Part shown: positions 23,514 to 33,185 of the stretch, piece after piece
How positions within the stretch are numbered: position 1 is the first letter of the stretch
How the letters are laid out: the number at the start of each line of letters is the position of its first letter
Assembly (NCBI GenBank): GCA_020048895.1
Contig: JAIFLV010000070.1
Coordinates: 40,326-104,325 of the forward strand
Source of the DNA: Rhodoferax sp.
GTDB lineage: Bacteria > Pseudomonadota > Gammaproteobacteria > Burkholderiales > Burkholderiaceae_C
Reading direction: 5' to 3'
DNA: 64,000 bases
The notes under the pieces: generated by a model
What the model was told of the DNA's origin: nothing
Seen by the model: the letters and a program-made list of their open reading frames with translations, nothing else
The model's database searches: none
Program-made: the position numbers and the translations under genes

Positions 23514-24713
23514 ATGATCCACCACGATGACATCCTCGCCGCAGCTCGCCGGTTGCAAGGGCACTTGTTGCTGACGCCCTGCGTGGCATCGAAAACACTG
23601 TCTGAAATTACAGGCGCACAAGTTTTTCTGAAATTTGAAAATCTGCAATTTACCGCCTCGTTCAAGGAGCGCGGGGCCTGCAACAAGCTCGCCCAGCTTT
23701 CGCCTGCCGAGTCGGCGCGAGGCGTTATTGCGATGAGTGCGGGCAACCATGCGCAAGGCGTGGCCTATCATGCGCAGCGTTTGGGTTTGCGGGCGGTGAT
23801 CGTGATGCCGCGCTTCACGCCCGGTGTCAAAGTGGAGCGGACACGGGGGTTCGGTGCCGAAGTGATTCTGCATGGCGACGCCCTGGAAGAGGCGCGCAGC
23901 CACGCGCTCGCGCTGGCAGAGCGCGAACACTTGACTTTTGTGCATCCATTTGATGACGACGCCATCATGGCCGGGCAAGGCACCGTGGCCCTGGAAATGC
24001 TGCAGCAGGTGCCGGAGTTGGACACTCTGATCGTGGCAGTGGGCGGCGGCGGACTCATCGCTGGCATGGCCACGGTAGCCAAAGCGCTCAAGCCGGACAT
24101 GGAAGTGGTGGGCGTGCAAACCAGCCGCTTCCCGGCCATGGTCAACCTGATCAAGGGCACCCAACACCCGCAAGGCGCCAGCACCATCGCCGAGGGAATT
24201 GCCGTGGGCTCGCCAGGTGCGTTGACCCGCGCCGTCATTGCACAACGGGTGGATGACATGGTACTGGTCGATGAGGGTGATATCGAACAGGCGCTGGTGA
24301 TGCTGCTGGAGGTGGAGAAGACACTGGTGGAAGGCGCTGGCGCGGCGGGCCTGGCGGCATTGCTCAAGTACCCGCAGCGATTTGCCGGGCGGCGCATTGG
24401 CCTGGTGCTTTGTGGTGGCAACATCGACCCGCTGCTGCTGGCGTCGATCATCGAGCGTGGCATGGTGCGCGCCGGGCGCCTGACGCGTATTCGCGTCAGT
24501 GCCCGTGATGTACCCGGGTCGCTGGCGCACATCACCACGGTGGTCGCCCAAGCGGGCGCAAATATCGACGAGGTGCATCACCAGCGCGCCTTCACCATGC
24601 TCTCTGCCCAGAATGTGGAAGTGGAATTGGTGGTGCAAACCCGAGGCCACACCCATGTAGCCGATGTGCTGGAGGCGTTGCGTAGCTCAGGCATGGATGC
24701 GCAGCGCGTGTAG
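23514..24713 (+). CDS. ilvA: Threonine ammonia-lyase (catabolic type with ACT-like tail)
   Basis: FLKFENLQFTASFKERGACNKL PLP lysine motif; C-terminal ACT-like region. Confidence 0.92.
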   Translation: MIHHDDILAAARRLQGHLLLTPCVASKTLSEITGAQVFLKFENLQFTASFKERGACNKLAQLSPAESARGVIAMSAGNHAQGVAYHAQRLGLRAVIVMPRFTPGVKVERTRGFGAEVILHGDALEEARSHALALAEREHLTFVHPFDDDAIMAGQGTVALEMLQQVPELDTLIVAVGGGGLIAGMATVAKALKPDMEVVGVQTSRFPAMVNLIKGTQHPQGASTIAEGIAVGSPGALTRAVIAQRVDDMVLVDEGDIEQALVMLLEVEKTLVEGAGAAGLAALLKYPQRFAGRRIGLVLCGGNIDPLLLASIIERGMVRAGRLTRIRVSARDVPGSLAHITTVVAQAGANIDEVHHQRAFTMLSAQNVEVELVVQTRGHTHVADVLEALRSSGMDAQRV

Positions 24714-24917
24714 TCGTGCGAATTAGGGTATTCCCGCATAACCCTATGCTTCGTTTGCATAACATTCGGGTCTAACTCCGATGTAACTGCGGTACCTGTT
24801 CCTAAAATTGGGACTGTTTGACGCTGCTGTTTGCGTCAGGCTTACGGTGTGTTGGCGAGCCGTTTTCCCAAAGGGGTGCCGCCTTTTGGCAAAACGCTTT
24901 TTCAACTAGGAACTTTT

Positions 24918-26798
24918 ATGAACGCATCCACGACCCGCGACCTCAACGCGCCAAGCTACGTCAAAAATCCCAAACTGGTTTCCTGGGTTGCCGATATGGC
25001 CGCCCTGACCCAACCCAAGGACATCTACTGGTGTGATGGCTCTGATGAGGAGTACCAACGCTTGTGCCAGTTACTGGTGGACGGTGGCACCTTCAGAAAA
25101 CTCAACCCGGCCAAGCGACCCAACAGCTTCCTGGCCTGCTCCGACCCCAGCGATGTGGCGCGTGTCGAAGACCGCACCTATATCTGCAGCGAGAAAAAGG
25201 AAAACGCCGGCCCCACCAACAACTGGATGGCACCTGCCGACATGCGCAAACTGCTGCAGACCGGGCAAGCCGACGGAACACCCGCGCTGTTTGCGGGCTG
25301 TATGAAGGGCCGCACCATGTACGTGGTTCCCTTCTCCATGGGCCCCCTGGGCTCGCACATCGCCCACATTGGCATTGAACTGACGGACAGTGCCTATGTG
25401 GCGGTCAACCAGAAAATCATGACCCGCATGGGCAAGGCGGTGTTCGACGTGATCGGCACCGATGGCGCTTTTGTACCCTGCATGCATACCGTGGGCGCAC
25501 CATTGGCAGCAGGACAAACGGACGTGGCATGGCCTTGCAATAAGACCAAATACATCGTGCACTACCCCGAGACGCGTGAAATCTGGTCTTATGGCTCAGG
25601 CTACGGTGGCAATGCACTCTTGGGCAAGAAATGCTTTGCGCTGCGCATCGCGTCCAATATGGGCCGCGACCAGGGTTGGCTGGCAGAGCACATGCTGATC
25701 TTGGGTGTGACCAGCCCCGAAGGCAAGAAATACCACGTGGCGGCCGCTTTCCCTAGTGCCTGCGGCAAGACCAACTTTTCCATGCTGGTCCCACCGGAAG
25801 GTTTTGTCGGCTGGAAAGTCACCACCATCGGTGACGACATCGCCTGGATCAAGCCCCATGCTGACGGCAAGCTGTATGCCATCAATCCGGAAGCGGGTTA
25901 CTTTGGCGTTGCACCCGGCACCAATTTCCATACCAACCCCAACTGCATGGCCAGTCTGGACAAGAACGTGATTTTCACCAACGTCGGCCTGACCGACGAC
26001 GGCGATGTCTGGTGGGAAGGCATGGAGAAGGACAACGGCATTACCCCGGCACACCTGATCGATTGGCAGGGCAATGACTGGACACCGGAGATCGCCCAAA
26101 AAACCGGTGCCAAGGCAGCACATCCCAATTCACGCTTCACGGTCGCGGCCGGCAACAACCCGGCACTCGATTCAGAGTGGAACAATCCGGCTGGCGTCGC
26201 CATCGACGCGTTCATCTTTGGTGGCCGTCGCTCCACCACCGTCCCGCTGGTGACCGAAGCCCGCACCTGGACCGAAGGCGTTTACATGGCCGCCACCATG
26301 GGGTCGGAGACCACGGCTGCTGCTGTGGGCCAAATGGGTGTGGTTCGCCGCGACCCGTTTGCCATGTTGCCTTTCTGTGGCTACAACATGGCTGACTACT
26401 TCCAACACTGGCTGGACCTGGGCGACAAACTCACGCAAGCGGGCGCCAAGCTGCCCCGCATCTACACCACCAACTGGTTCCGCAAGGGTGACGATGGCAA
26501 GTTCGTCTGGCCAGGTTACGGTGAAAATATGCGCGTGCTGAAATGGATGATTGACCGCATTGAGGGTAAGGCCCAAGGCGTGGAAACGGTGTTTGGTGTG
26601 GCTCCCCTGTTTGACGAACTCACCTGGACCGGCCTGCCCTTTACAGCCGAACAGTTCAAGACCGTCACCAGCATCGACAAGGCTGCATGGGCCGAAGAGT
26701 TGAAACTGCATGACAGCCACTTTGAGCAGTTGTCCTACCACCTTCCCAAGGCATTGGTAGAAACCAAAGCCCAGCTCGAAAAGCGGCTGACCGCTTAG
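24918..26798 (+). CDS. pckG: Phosphoenolpyruvate carboxykinase (GTP)
   Basis: [22 protein letters not shown]; whole-protein similarity to GTP-type PEPCK. Confidence 0.96.
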   Translation: MNASTTRDLNAPSYVKNPKLVSWVADMAALTQPKDIYWCDGSDEEYQRLCQLLVDGGTFRKLNPAKRPNSFLACSDPSDVARVEDRTYICSEKKENAGPTNNWMAPADMRKLLQTGQADGTPALFAGCMKGRTMYVVPFSMGPLGSHIAHIGIELTDSAYVAVNQKIMTRMGKAVFDVIGTDGAFVPCMHTVGAPLAAGQTDVAWPCNKTKYIVHYPETREIWSYGSGYGGNALLGKKCFALRIASNMGRDQGWLAEHMLILGVTSPEGKKYHVAAAFPSACGKTNFSMLVPPEGFVGWKVTTIGDDIAWIKPHADGKLYAINPEAGYFGVAPGTNFHTNPNCMASLDKNVIFTNVGLTDDGDVWWEGMEKDNGITPAHLIDWQGNDWTPEIAQKTGAKAAHPNSRFTVAAGNNPALDSEWNNPAGVAIDAFIFGGRRSTTVPLVTEARTWTEGVYMAATMGSETTAAAVGQMGVVRRDPFAMLPFCGYNMADYFQHWLDLGDKLTQAGAKLPRIYTTNWFRKGDDGKFVWPGYGENMRVLKWMIDRIEGKAQGVETVFGVAPLFDELTWTGLPFTAEQFKTVTSIDKAAWAEELKLHDSHFEQLSYHLPKALVETKAQLEKRLTA

Positions 26799-26863
26799 CT
26801 GATTTGCACGGGATGCGTCAGGTAGGCGCAGGCCACTTCACAAATGGAAAAGCCACCGTGAGG

Positions 26864-26886
26864 CAAGCCCCTCTCTTCTCGTGTTG
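26864..26886 (+). repeat. Left terminal inverted repeat
   Basis: CAAGCCCCTCTCTTCTCGTGTTG, matches reverse complement of 33124-33146 at 22/23. Confidence 0.85.
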
Positions 26887-26932
26887 TTTTTTGCAACCCT
26901 GAAATTTAGGGCCTGACCACAGGCAACCATCA

Positions 26933-26961
26933 CAAAACACCCTCTAACCGAGGGTGTTTTG
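26933..26961. terminator. Perfect 12-bp stem-loop, probable terminator for the leftward cargo operon
   Basis: CAAAACACCCTC-TAACC-GAGGGTGTTTTG. Confidence 0.7.
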
Positions 26962-26976
26962 CTTTATACCAAGGGT

Positions 26977-27897
26977 CTATGACTCTTCAAAGTAGTCCAT
27001 ATCCAGCTTCTTGACGATATACGTGGTAGTAGGCGATACGCCCACATTGAATTCAAGCATCAGATTTGCCAATTCTTCACCGTCAATCAATACAACCTTT
27101 TGTGGTAAATGTTTCACGTATTGCTTTGCATCATCTGTAAACCGTGATGTGGTCAACATTACGCCTTTTGAAGCACTTTTACCCACCAGACTACCGACAA
27201 AATTCTGTACATGTGGACGACCAACGGGATTTGTCCACCGTTTAGCTTGAAGATAGATTAAGTCCAAACCCAATCGGTCTTCTTTAATGACACCATCAAT
27301 GCCTTCATCACCACTTTGACCGATTGCTTTACCAGCGTCTATTCTTGAACCACCGTAGCCCATAGCTACCAAGACATCAACCACCAGTTGTTCAAAGAAT
27401 GTAGGTGTAGCAAGTAGAACTTGCTGCAATAACGATTGTGCTAAATCTTTGCGTAATGATTGATAGCTGGATTCCAAACGCTCTTCGGGCGTTTCATCAT
27501 TCACTATAACAACCTCGCTATTAGCGATTACATCTTGTGTCGTATCATTAGAGTTCGTTTGATGGAATGTTTGAAACTCCGGATATTGTTTAAGTGTTTT
27601 AACGTCAAACTTGGCGGGTTTGGTTGCCAGTAAATCTAAACCACGTTGTGTTATCTTAAACACGCCTCTACCAGTGGATTCAACCAACAAAGCCTTACCA
27701 AAATAAGTACGAGTCCATGCAATGCGATTCATGAACTTGGTTTGTTTACCACTTGGTAGGATTTCCGCTAACTCATCAGGCGTTAAATTAAATTTAACAG
27801 CCAAATGGTCGGATACATCATTCTTTGTATGTATATTGCCATCGGCAATGTATGCAAGAAATGGCATAAACATTTCTTGAAATGTAGGCATGGTCAT
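26977..27897 (-). CDS. Mrr-like type IV restriction endonuclease
   Basis: Mrr_N-like winged helix (FLAYIADGNIHTKNDVSDHLA...GRGVFKITQRG) and Mrr_cat GYGGSRIDAGKAIGQSGDEGIDGVIKEDRLGLDLIYLQAKRW. Confidence 0.9.
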   Translation of the reverse strand: MTMPTFQEMFMPFLAYIADGNIHTKNDVSDHLAVKFNLTPDELAEILPSGKQTKFMNRIAWTRTYFGKALLVESTGRGVFKITQRGLDLLATKPAKFDVKTLKQYPEFQTFHQTNSNDTTQDVIANSEVVIVNDETPEERLESSYQSLRKDLAQSLLQQVLLATPTFFEQLVVDVLVAMGYGGSRIDAGKAIGQSGDEGIDGVIKEDRLGLDLIYLQAKRWTNPVGRPHVQNFVGSLVGKSASKGVMLTTSRFTDDAKQYVKHLPQKVVLIDGEELANLMLEFNVGVSPTTTYIVKKLDMDYFEES

Positions 27898-27910
27898 GGA
27901 AGACCCCTAT

Positions 27911-28240
27911 CTATTTAATTAAGAGGTCGTCTAACGACTTGCCAGCGTTTAAATGAGACTGCACCCACAAAGGTCTTGCACCCTTACCACCCGCCCATGT
28001 CTTCTCTGGATTGGCAGGGTCTGCGTACTTGGGGGGTGCCTTGGCCTTGTGAGCCTTTGTTTTCGTGGTGTAGTGGGTAGCTATGCCTAAGCCCAGTTCT
28101 GAGGCTGTAAAGCCGTATCTCGCCACTGTGGCGATGGTGTCCGTAAGAACATCGGCCCGTTTGGTGTTGAGTAGCTTTTGCCTTTCTTCTTCTAAGGCGG
28201 CAATCTTCTTATCCAGGTCATCTATCTGCTTGTCGGTCAT
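27911..28240 (-). CDS. H-NS family nucleoid-associated protein
   Basis: Coiled-coil N-terminus and PPKYADPANPEKTWAGGKGARPLWVQSHLNAGKSLDDLLI DNA-binding motif. Confidence 0.9.
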   Translation of the reverse strand: MTDKQIDDLDKKIAALEEERQKLLNTKRADVLTDTIATVARYGFTASELGLGIATHYTTKTKAHKAKAPPKYADPANPEKTWAGGKGARPLWVQSHLNAGKSLDDLLIK

Positions 28241-28306
28241 GAAAGAACTCCATTGATGGTAAGGGCAATGGAGGGGATGATACACCAACAAATAGAACTT
28301 ATGTAA

Positions 28307-30745
28307 TCAAATATATTTCTGTTGTAATTGCAATATATACGATTTCATGTAATCCCAATCAATGTCTGATACCGTTTTTACGGTATTTGCAGCCTTCTTC
28401 GTCCGTTTAGAATTACGTATTTTAACGGGTAATTTAATAGATGTATCTGCGAGAGAAGTGTCATCAAGCTTTCTTCCATATGAGTATTTTGTTTCGCAAT
28501 CCTTTGTGATTATTGTTGCAATGAATAATCCAGCTTCAACCGAAAATAACTTAGCGTCTAATGGTGTCAATATAGTGGCATCGCCAGTTGCTATAAACGG
28601 TCTTTCTTGAACAAAAGTAGTTCCTATTGCACTTCCATTATTAGATACTGTCAAACACGGAACTTTTGGAAACGTGGGATTATTATTTGTCATACATGAA
28701 ATCCCATTATTTTCAGAAGCGGCTGATACAACAGGCGTACACCCATCAAGAGTCTCCAAAACAGAGAGAGGCTCACTTCCGCCACGTTGAACTTTAAAAA
28801 TTTCTGATATTTTAAAAGAGGCCCATAAATCAGTGGCTATAGGGCCATTTGAATTATATTTAAGACTGAGCTTGTGCATGGCTAAATGCTTTACGCATTT
28901 ATCAAAGTCGCTAATTGATATTGAATTGTAATCAATACTTGTATAAGCCTCAAACAACCATTCATCAGTGGCAGTAACTGATTTCAGTAGGCTAATATCA
29001 GATACTTCCTTTCTTTTGGTATATTGTTCACACCAAATTGATTCTATACCTTTAATACTATTACCGGCATTATCGGTATAGTCATGCCACTCGTTATTGC
29101 CAACACGTACACCCTTCCTTTTAGTAAAACCGTCTTTTCGCCAATTCGCAAACCAAGTTTCCTTTATTGAATCATGGGCCACGCCAGCTTCAAAAACCAT
29201 GATACAAGTATGTGCCTTAACTGGATAAAATAGATCATCAGGCATGGTCATTACTGAAATTAATGAATGTTTTTCCAATATCTTCTTTTTGTAGTGAATA
29301 GTTAGCTCTATGTCACCTATTGCACAGCTTACAGGCACAATTGCGATAACTAATCCATTCTTCTTAACCAACTGTAAGGTTTCATAAATAAAGGCAAGTT
29401 CGTGTTTATCACTATCTTTCTTTGAATACGGAGGATTTAGCATCCCAACATCTGGCTTTAATTCTAAAATTCTGTTTTTTGCATCTTCGGTTAAATCAAA
29501 CAATGAGCAATTAAACATATTGGCCTTACCATCGCCCCTCAATAACATGTTGGCACAAGCCAATGTATACATTTTTGGATTCAATTCAATACCGATAAGT
29601 TTGTTTTGTTTTATAATATCAATTTCATCTTGGATTTTAGTCGATTTAAGCATGCTCACCATCGAAGATATAAGAAAACTTCCTGTTCCAGTGCAAGTAT
29701 CTACAACAGTAGTATCCTTATCAATCTTACCTAATTTTACAAATAGCGATGTTATATGACGCGGCGTCAATACAATACCAAGTCCTTTTTGATCTCCTCC
29801 CGAGTATTTAAGAAATTCAGCATAGAAGTTTCCTATTAAATCAAATGAAGTTGCTTTTAATCCTTGAGTACAAATATTTCGCATTATCATCGTAATTAGT
29901 TCATGTAAATGAAGTTGTATTACTGGACTTTGTATAGCAAGATATTGTGCAATGATCAAATCAATTTTATCAGATTGAATTTTTGTTTTGCTGCTTCCAC
30001 CTTTTGCTAGCACTTTTTTTATAGCACTAATCATTTCCGTGAAAGCATCCTCAATTGCATAATTTGGGAAACTTCGAATAAATGCTTTATCTTCCAAGGC
30101 CAACAGGATTGCACTAATCAAAAGAGGTTTTTCGTGCTCCGATAATTCAAGCTTATCACGCAAATAATTATGTAACGTGGCTGCAAACTTTAATATATCA
30201 ACTTCCTCAGCCGTTGGAGTATATAGTTCGGTAATTAATGCCGAATATTCACCTTCTGTTAGAAAGCTGTCACTTGATGTCTTTTCTATTACTCCGCCAG
30301 CTTTGACTCTAAACGTGCTTATCACTCTATCTTTAATTCCAGTACCAGAAATAGCTAAGCCTATGCAATTAAATTGTCGTTTGAGTCCGTTAATATAATG
30401 AATTACACCATCTTCTGCATAGTCTTTTGGTTTTAGACCTTTTATTGATTTTAATTCGCCAACAGGAATTGATTTGGATGAGTGATTTAGTAACGATTTC
30501 TTCACTTCAACAACAATCAAATCATTGCCACCCCAGATACGGTAAATCATTTCTGGTTTACCAGATGAAGTCTTCTGGGTCTGTGTGTCGCCTGATTTAG
30601 AGGGCTTTGGTTCAAGAAGTGGTTTTATGGTTGGGTCTTGACTGCCTTGATATTCAGCCCAGGAATCTAAGTCTAGTCCTTTTAGTCTAAGTGGACTATA
30701 TACCAGCAGGTGTTCTAGCGTAGCTTCATTCTTTTCATTAGCCAT
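28307..30745 (-). CDS. Fused restriction-modification protein: N-terminal PD-(D/E)xK-like region, N6 methylase, C-terminal S-type target recognition domain
   Basis: NDLIVVEVKKS (D..ExK-like), VVDTCTGTGSFLISSM (SAM motif), NPPYSKKD (NPPY), C-terminal FKISEIFKVQRGG...PVVSAASENNGI..LTVSNNGSAIGTTF (TRD). Confidence 0.8.
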   Translation of the reverse strand: MANEKNEATLEHLLVYSPLRLKGLDLDSWAEYQGSQDPTIKPLLEPKPSKSGDTQTQKTSSGKPEMIYRIWGGNDLIVVEVKKSLLNHSSKSIPVGELKSIKGLKPKDYAEDGVIHYINGLKRQFNCIGLAISGTGIKDRVISTFRVKAGGVIEKTSSDSFLTEGEYSALITELYTPTAEEVDILKFAATLHNYLRDKLELSEHEKPLLISAILLALEDKAFIRSFPNYAIEDAFTEMISAIKKVLAKGGSSKTKIQSDKIDLIIAQYLAIQSPVIQLHLHELITMIMRNICTQGLKATSFDLIGNFYAEFLKYSGGDQKGLGIVLTPRHITSLFVKLGKIDKDTTVVDTCTGTGSFLISSMVSMLKSTKIQDEIDIIKQNKLIGIELNPKMYTLACANMLLRGDGKANMFNCSLFDLTEDAKNRILELKPDVGMLNPPYSKKDSDKHELAFIYETLQLVKKNGLVIAIVPVSCAIGDIELTIHYKKKILEKHSLISVMTMPDDLFYPVKAHTCIMVFEAGVAHDSIKETWFANWRKDGFTKRKGVRVGNNEWHDYTDNAGNSIKGIESIWCEQYTKRKEVSDISLLKSVTATDEWLFEAYTSIDYNSISISDFDKCVKHLAMHKLSLKYNSNGPIATDLWASFKISEIFKVQRGGSEPLSVLETLDGCTPVVSAASENNGISCMTNNNPTFPKVPCLTVSNNGSAIGTTFVQERPFIATGDATILTPLDAKLFSVEAGLFIATIITKDCETKYSYGRKLDDTSLADTSIKLPVKIRNSKRTKKAANTVKTVSDIDWDYMKSYILQLQQKYI

Positions 30746-30885
30746 ATCATCCCTTTGTTTTTTTGGTTTAATACCAAATTAACAAATTGACAGCTAAAGT
30801 CAATTAATACTGGGGCTATATAACCACTATCTTTTATATTGCAATTAACTATATATGTGATATATAGAATATAGAGGGTAGCTAT

Positions 30886-31179
30886 ATGACTAATGTAATG
30901 AAAACAATAAACTTGGATACAGAGCTTGACGCACAGATAAAAGCTTTGTGTGATGTTCTGCATACGAACTTCACAAGCAAGGTGAAGGAATTGCTTGTTA
31001 ACTGGAAAATTGACGAGTTAAACCGTCTTAAAGATAGGGCTCCCGAGCTACATGCCGCTTACTTATTGGCAATAGGCAATCCGCCCTTTAATGCATCTAA
31101 TACACCTATGCCAACGCCCGTTAAAGCATCCGTGAAGTCCACCCATAAGAAGGCAATTAATAGACGTACGAAACCCTAA
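30886..31179 (+). CDS. Small RHH-like protein, possible regulator
   Basis: MKTINLDTELDAQIKALCDVLHTNFTSKVKELLVNW resembles a ribbon-helix-helix N-terminus; divergent from the R-M gene. Confidence 0.5.
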   Translation: MTNVMKTINLDTELDAQIKALCDVLHTNFTSKVKELLVNWKIDELNRLKDRAPELHAAYLLAIGNPPFNASNTPMPTPVKASVKSTHKKAINRRTKP

Positions 31180-31311
31180 TACCCTTTCAATTCACTCGGA
31201 ATTACCATACCCATATAGGAGCAAAGCTCCTATTTAATAAATGTAAAAAACCTATTGCATTTAATACGAATTATGGTTATAGTTGCGGTGTTTTAGTTTC
31301 CTAGCTACCGA

Positions 31312-33036
31312 ATGACAAAGAGCGTTACCGCACGAATTCCAGAAGCCTTTAATGGCATCCAATACAATACGTGCAAAAATCCAAAGTGTGTTAACTTTGG
31401 TTTGAATCCACATGACCACCCGAATGCATATACCATTCAATCTGGTGGTAAGGCATTTCCTTTACTTAAATGTAAAGAATGTGGTGAAACACCACCCATT
31501 AAAAGCAACGAGGGTATTTCGGATGAAATTGCCCGTTTACTGGCCCATACGATGGGCGATGCACCCCTTACATGCTCCGACGAAGCATGTTCCAATCACT
31601 TGGTGCCAGTGGGTACAAAGAAGGCTTATAGACGCTTTGGTACAACCGCAAGCGGTACACAACGTTATCGCTGTAACGTATGTTTAAAGACGGTATCGAA
31701 GCCCAAGCACGATAGCCGCCAGCGTGATACCTATCACAATATCGACATCTTTAAGATGTTGGTCAACAAGGTGCCATTGAGTCGCATTGTTGAAATGCTT
31801 GGTATCTCCTGGTCACTTCTATATAACCGAATTGATTACATACATTCGCAATGTATGGCATTCGCTGGTAATCGTGAAAGCAAGCTTTCCACGATGGACT
31901 TTGAACGGTTAAACATAAGTGTTGACCGTCAAGACCATGTTATTAATTGGAGTGAACGTAAAGACAAACGCAATGTGGTGTTATCCGCTATTACAAGCGT
32001 TGATAATACGAGTCACTATGTGTTTGGTGTGCATCCTAACTTTGATGGTAACGTTGATAGGGCTGATATAGAAACCATGGCATTAGAGAATAATGATGAT
32101 TCGCTTAATGCTCCCATGCGTAAGACTGCAAGGTATTGGCTTGATGTTGATTATGAAAAATCAAGCTCCATCAGCCATAAGAAGCAGCTTAAAGCAAATG
32201 CTTTATTGTCAAGGATCGATAGCAAATATCAAGATATTTGTAATCGTGAAGATGTAGAGAACTTTGACGAAAAGACCAAAGAAGAGCAATTGCCAAGTTA
32301 TGGTATTCAGATACACGCTGAATACACCATGATTGCACACTTCTATTACTTAAAGGCATTGATGCCTAATGTTAAGAAATGGAGATTCTTTCTTGACCAA
32401 GAATCGGGTATTCGTGCGGCGGTATTAGCCGCCTTTAAGGACGAAGTTAAAGCACATACGGCAGAAGCCTTTTATGTGTCAATTAACAAGGAAATGACCG
32501 TTGACGCAAAGCGTCATTTAACCAATGATGCAAGAGCGAGGTTTAAGGAAATCAAGGTTGATTATCCTGATATGACCGATGCTCAAATTAAACTGGAATT
32601 GTTGAAGCAGGCTATCGCAGCCGTTAAAGAAATAGGCTTATGGAAAGACAGGTGGGTAAAGCACCCTTTACCCGATATGTCCGAGCCTGAAAAGGCTATG
32701 TGCTGGTTAACCGAGCACGATACCTTTGATGCTGACCATGTGGCATGGTTGTACAACAAGGCGACCATCCACGGTGTGGATAGCTTCTTTGAGAAAATTA
32801 GACGCCGTGTACAGATGTTTGAACGTGCCATACGTTCGTCTGCTGACAACGGTAGGGCTTGGTACGGCTATGCAGCCTACAACCCTTCGATTGTCGGCAA
32901 ACTGCTGGATATATTCCGTGTAGTTCACAACTACATCGACGTTCGTAAGGAGGATGGCGTTAAATCAACGCCCGCAACCCGCTTAGGGTTGGCTAAGGCT
33001 CCTGTGACGTATAAGGAAGTCTTGTACTATGAATGA
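31312..33036 (+). CDS. Zinc-ribbon/HTH DDE-like putative transposase
   Basis: Two CxxC-type zinc ribbons (CKNPKC..CKEC; CSDEAC..CNVC), HTH (VPLSRIVEMLGISWSLLYNRIDYI), DDE-like blocks (NISVDRQDHV; FFLDQESGIRAAV), C-terminal VHNYIDVRKEDGVKSTPATRLGLA like DDE transposase ends. Confidence 0.65.
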   Translation: MTKSVTARIPEAFNGIQYNTCKNPKCVNFGLNPHDHPNAYTIQSGGKAFPLLKCKECGETPPIKSNEGISDEIARLLAHTMGDAPLTCSDEACSNHLVPVGTKKAYRRFGTTASGTQRYRCNVCLKTVSKPKHDSRQRDTYHNIDIFKMLVNKVPLSRIVEMLGISWSLLYNRIDYIHSQCMAFAGNRESKLSTMDFERLNISVDRQDHVINWSERKDKRNVVLSAITSVDNTSHYVFGVHPNFDGNVDRADIETMALENNDDSLNAPMRKTARYWLDVDYEKSSSISHKKQLKANALLSRIDSKYQDICNREDVENFDEKTKEEQLPSYGIQIHAEYTMIAHFYYLKALMPNVKKWRFFLDQESGIRAAVLAAFKDEVKAHTAEAFYVSINKEMTVDAKRHLTNDARARFKEIKVDYPDMTDAQIKLELLKQAIAAVKEIGLWKDRWVKHPLPDMSEPEKAMCWLTEHDTFDADHVAWLYNKATIHGVDSFFEKIRRRVQMFERAIRSSADNGRAWYGYAAYNPSIVGKLLDIFRVVHNYIDVRKEDGVKSTPATRLGLAKAPVTYKEVLYYE

Positions 33037-33038
33037 GA

Positions 33039-33060
33039 ATGGGGGCCAGTTGGCCCCCAT
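33039..33060. terminator. Perfect 10-bp stem-loop after putative transposase gene
   Basis: ATGGGGGCCA-GT-TGGCCCCCAT. Confidence 0.55.
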
Positions 33061-33123
33061 GTTCTTCGTACTTTAAAGTTCGCTTGGTAAGACGCTCTTT
33101 ACCGTGGAGTGCTTAGAAAAAAG

Positions 33124-33146
33124 CAACACGGGAAGAGAGGGGCTTG
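33124..33146 (-). repeat. Right terminal inverted repeat
   Basis: CAACACGGGAAGAGAGGGGCTTG. Confidence 0.85.
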
Positions 33147-33185
33147 ACCGTGAGGTGGCTTTTTTTTTGGGCGTGTTTTCTGCGT

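Larger units (their letters stand above)
26864..33146. mobile_element. Transposon-like unit with 23-bp TIRs carrying Mrr-like, H-NS-like, methylase/nuclease and DDE-like genes
   Basis: Left TIR CAAGCCCCTCTCTTCTCGTGTTG (26864-26886), right TIR CAACACGGGAAGAGAGGGGCTTG (33124-33146), 22/23 inverted identity; flanked by direct repeats ACCGTGAGG at 26855-26863 and 33147-33155; AT-rich against GC-rich flanks. Confidence 0.85.

Noticed and set aside
26851-26892. Reading the two ends of the 6.3-kb unit simply as two unrelated terminators
   Set aside because: They share a 22/23 inverted match and a 9-bp direct duplication, and joining the flanks recreates one perfect hairpin; insertion explains this better.
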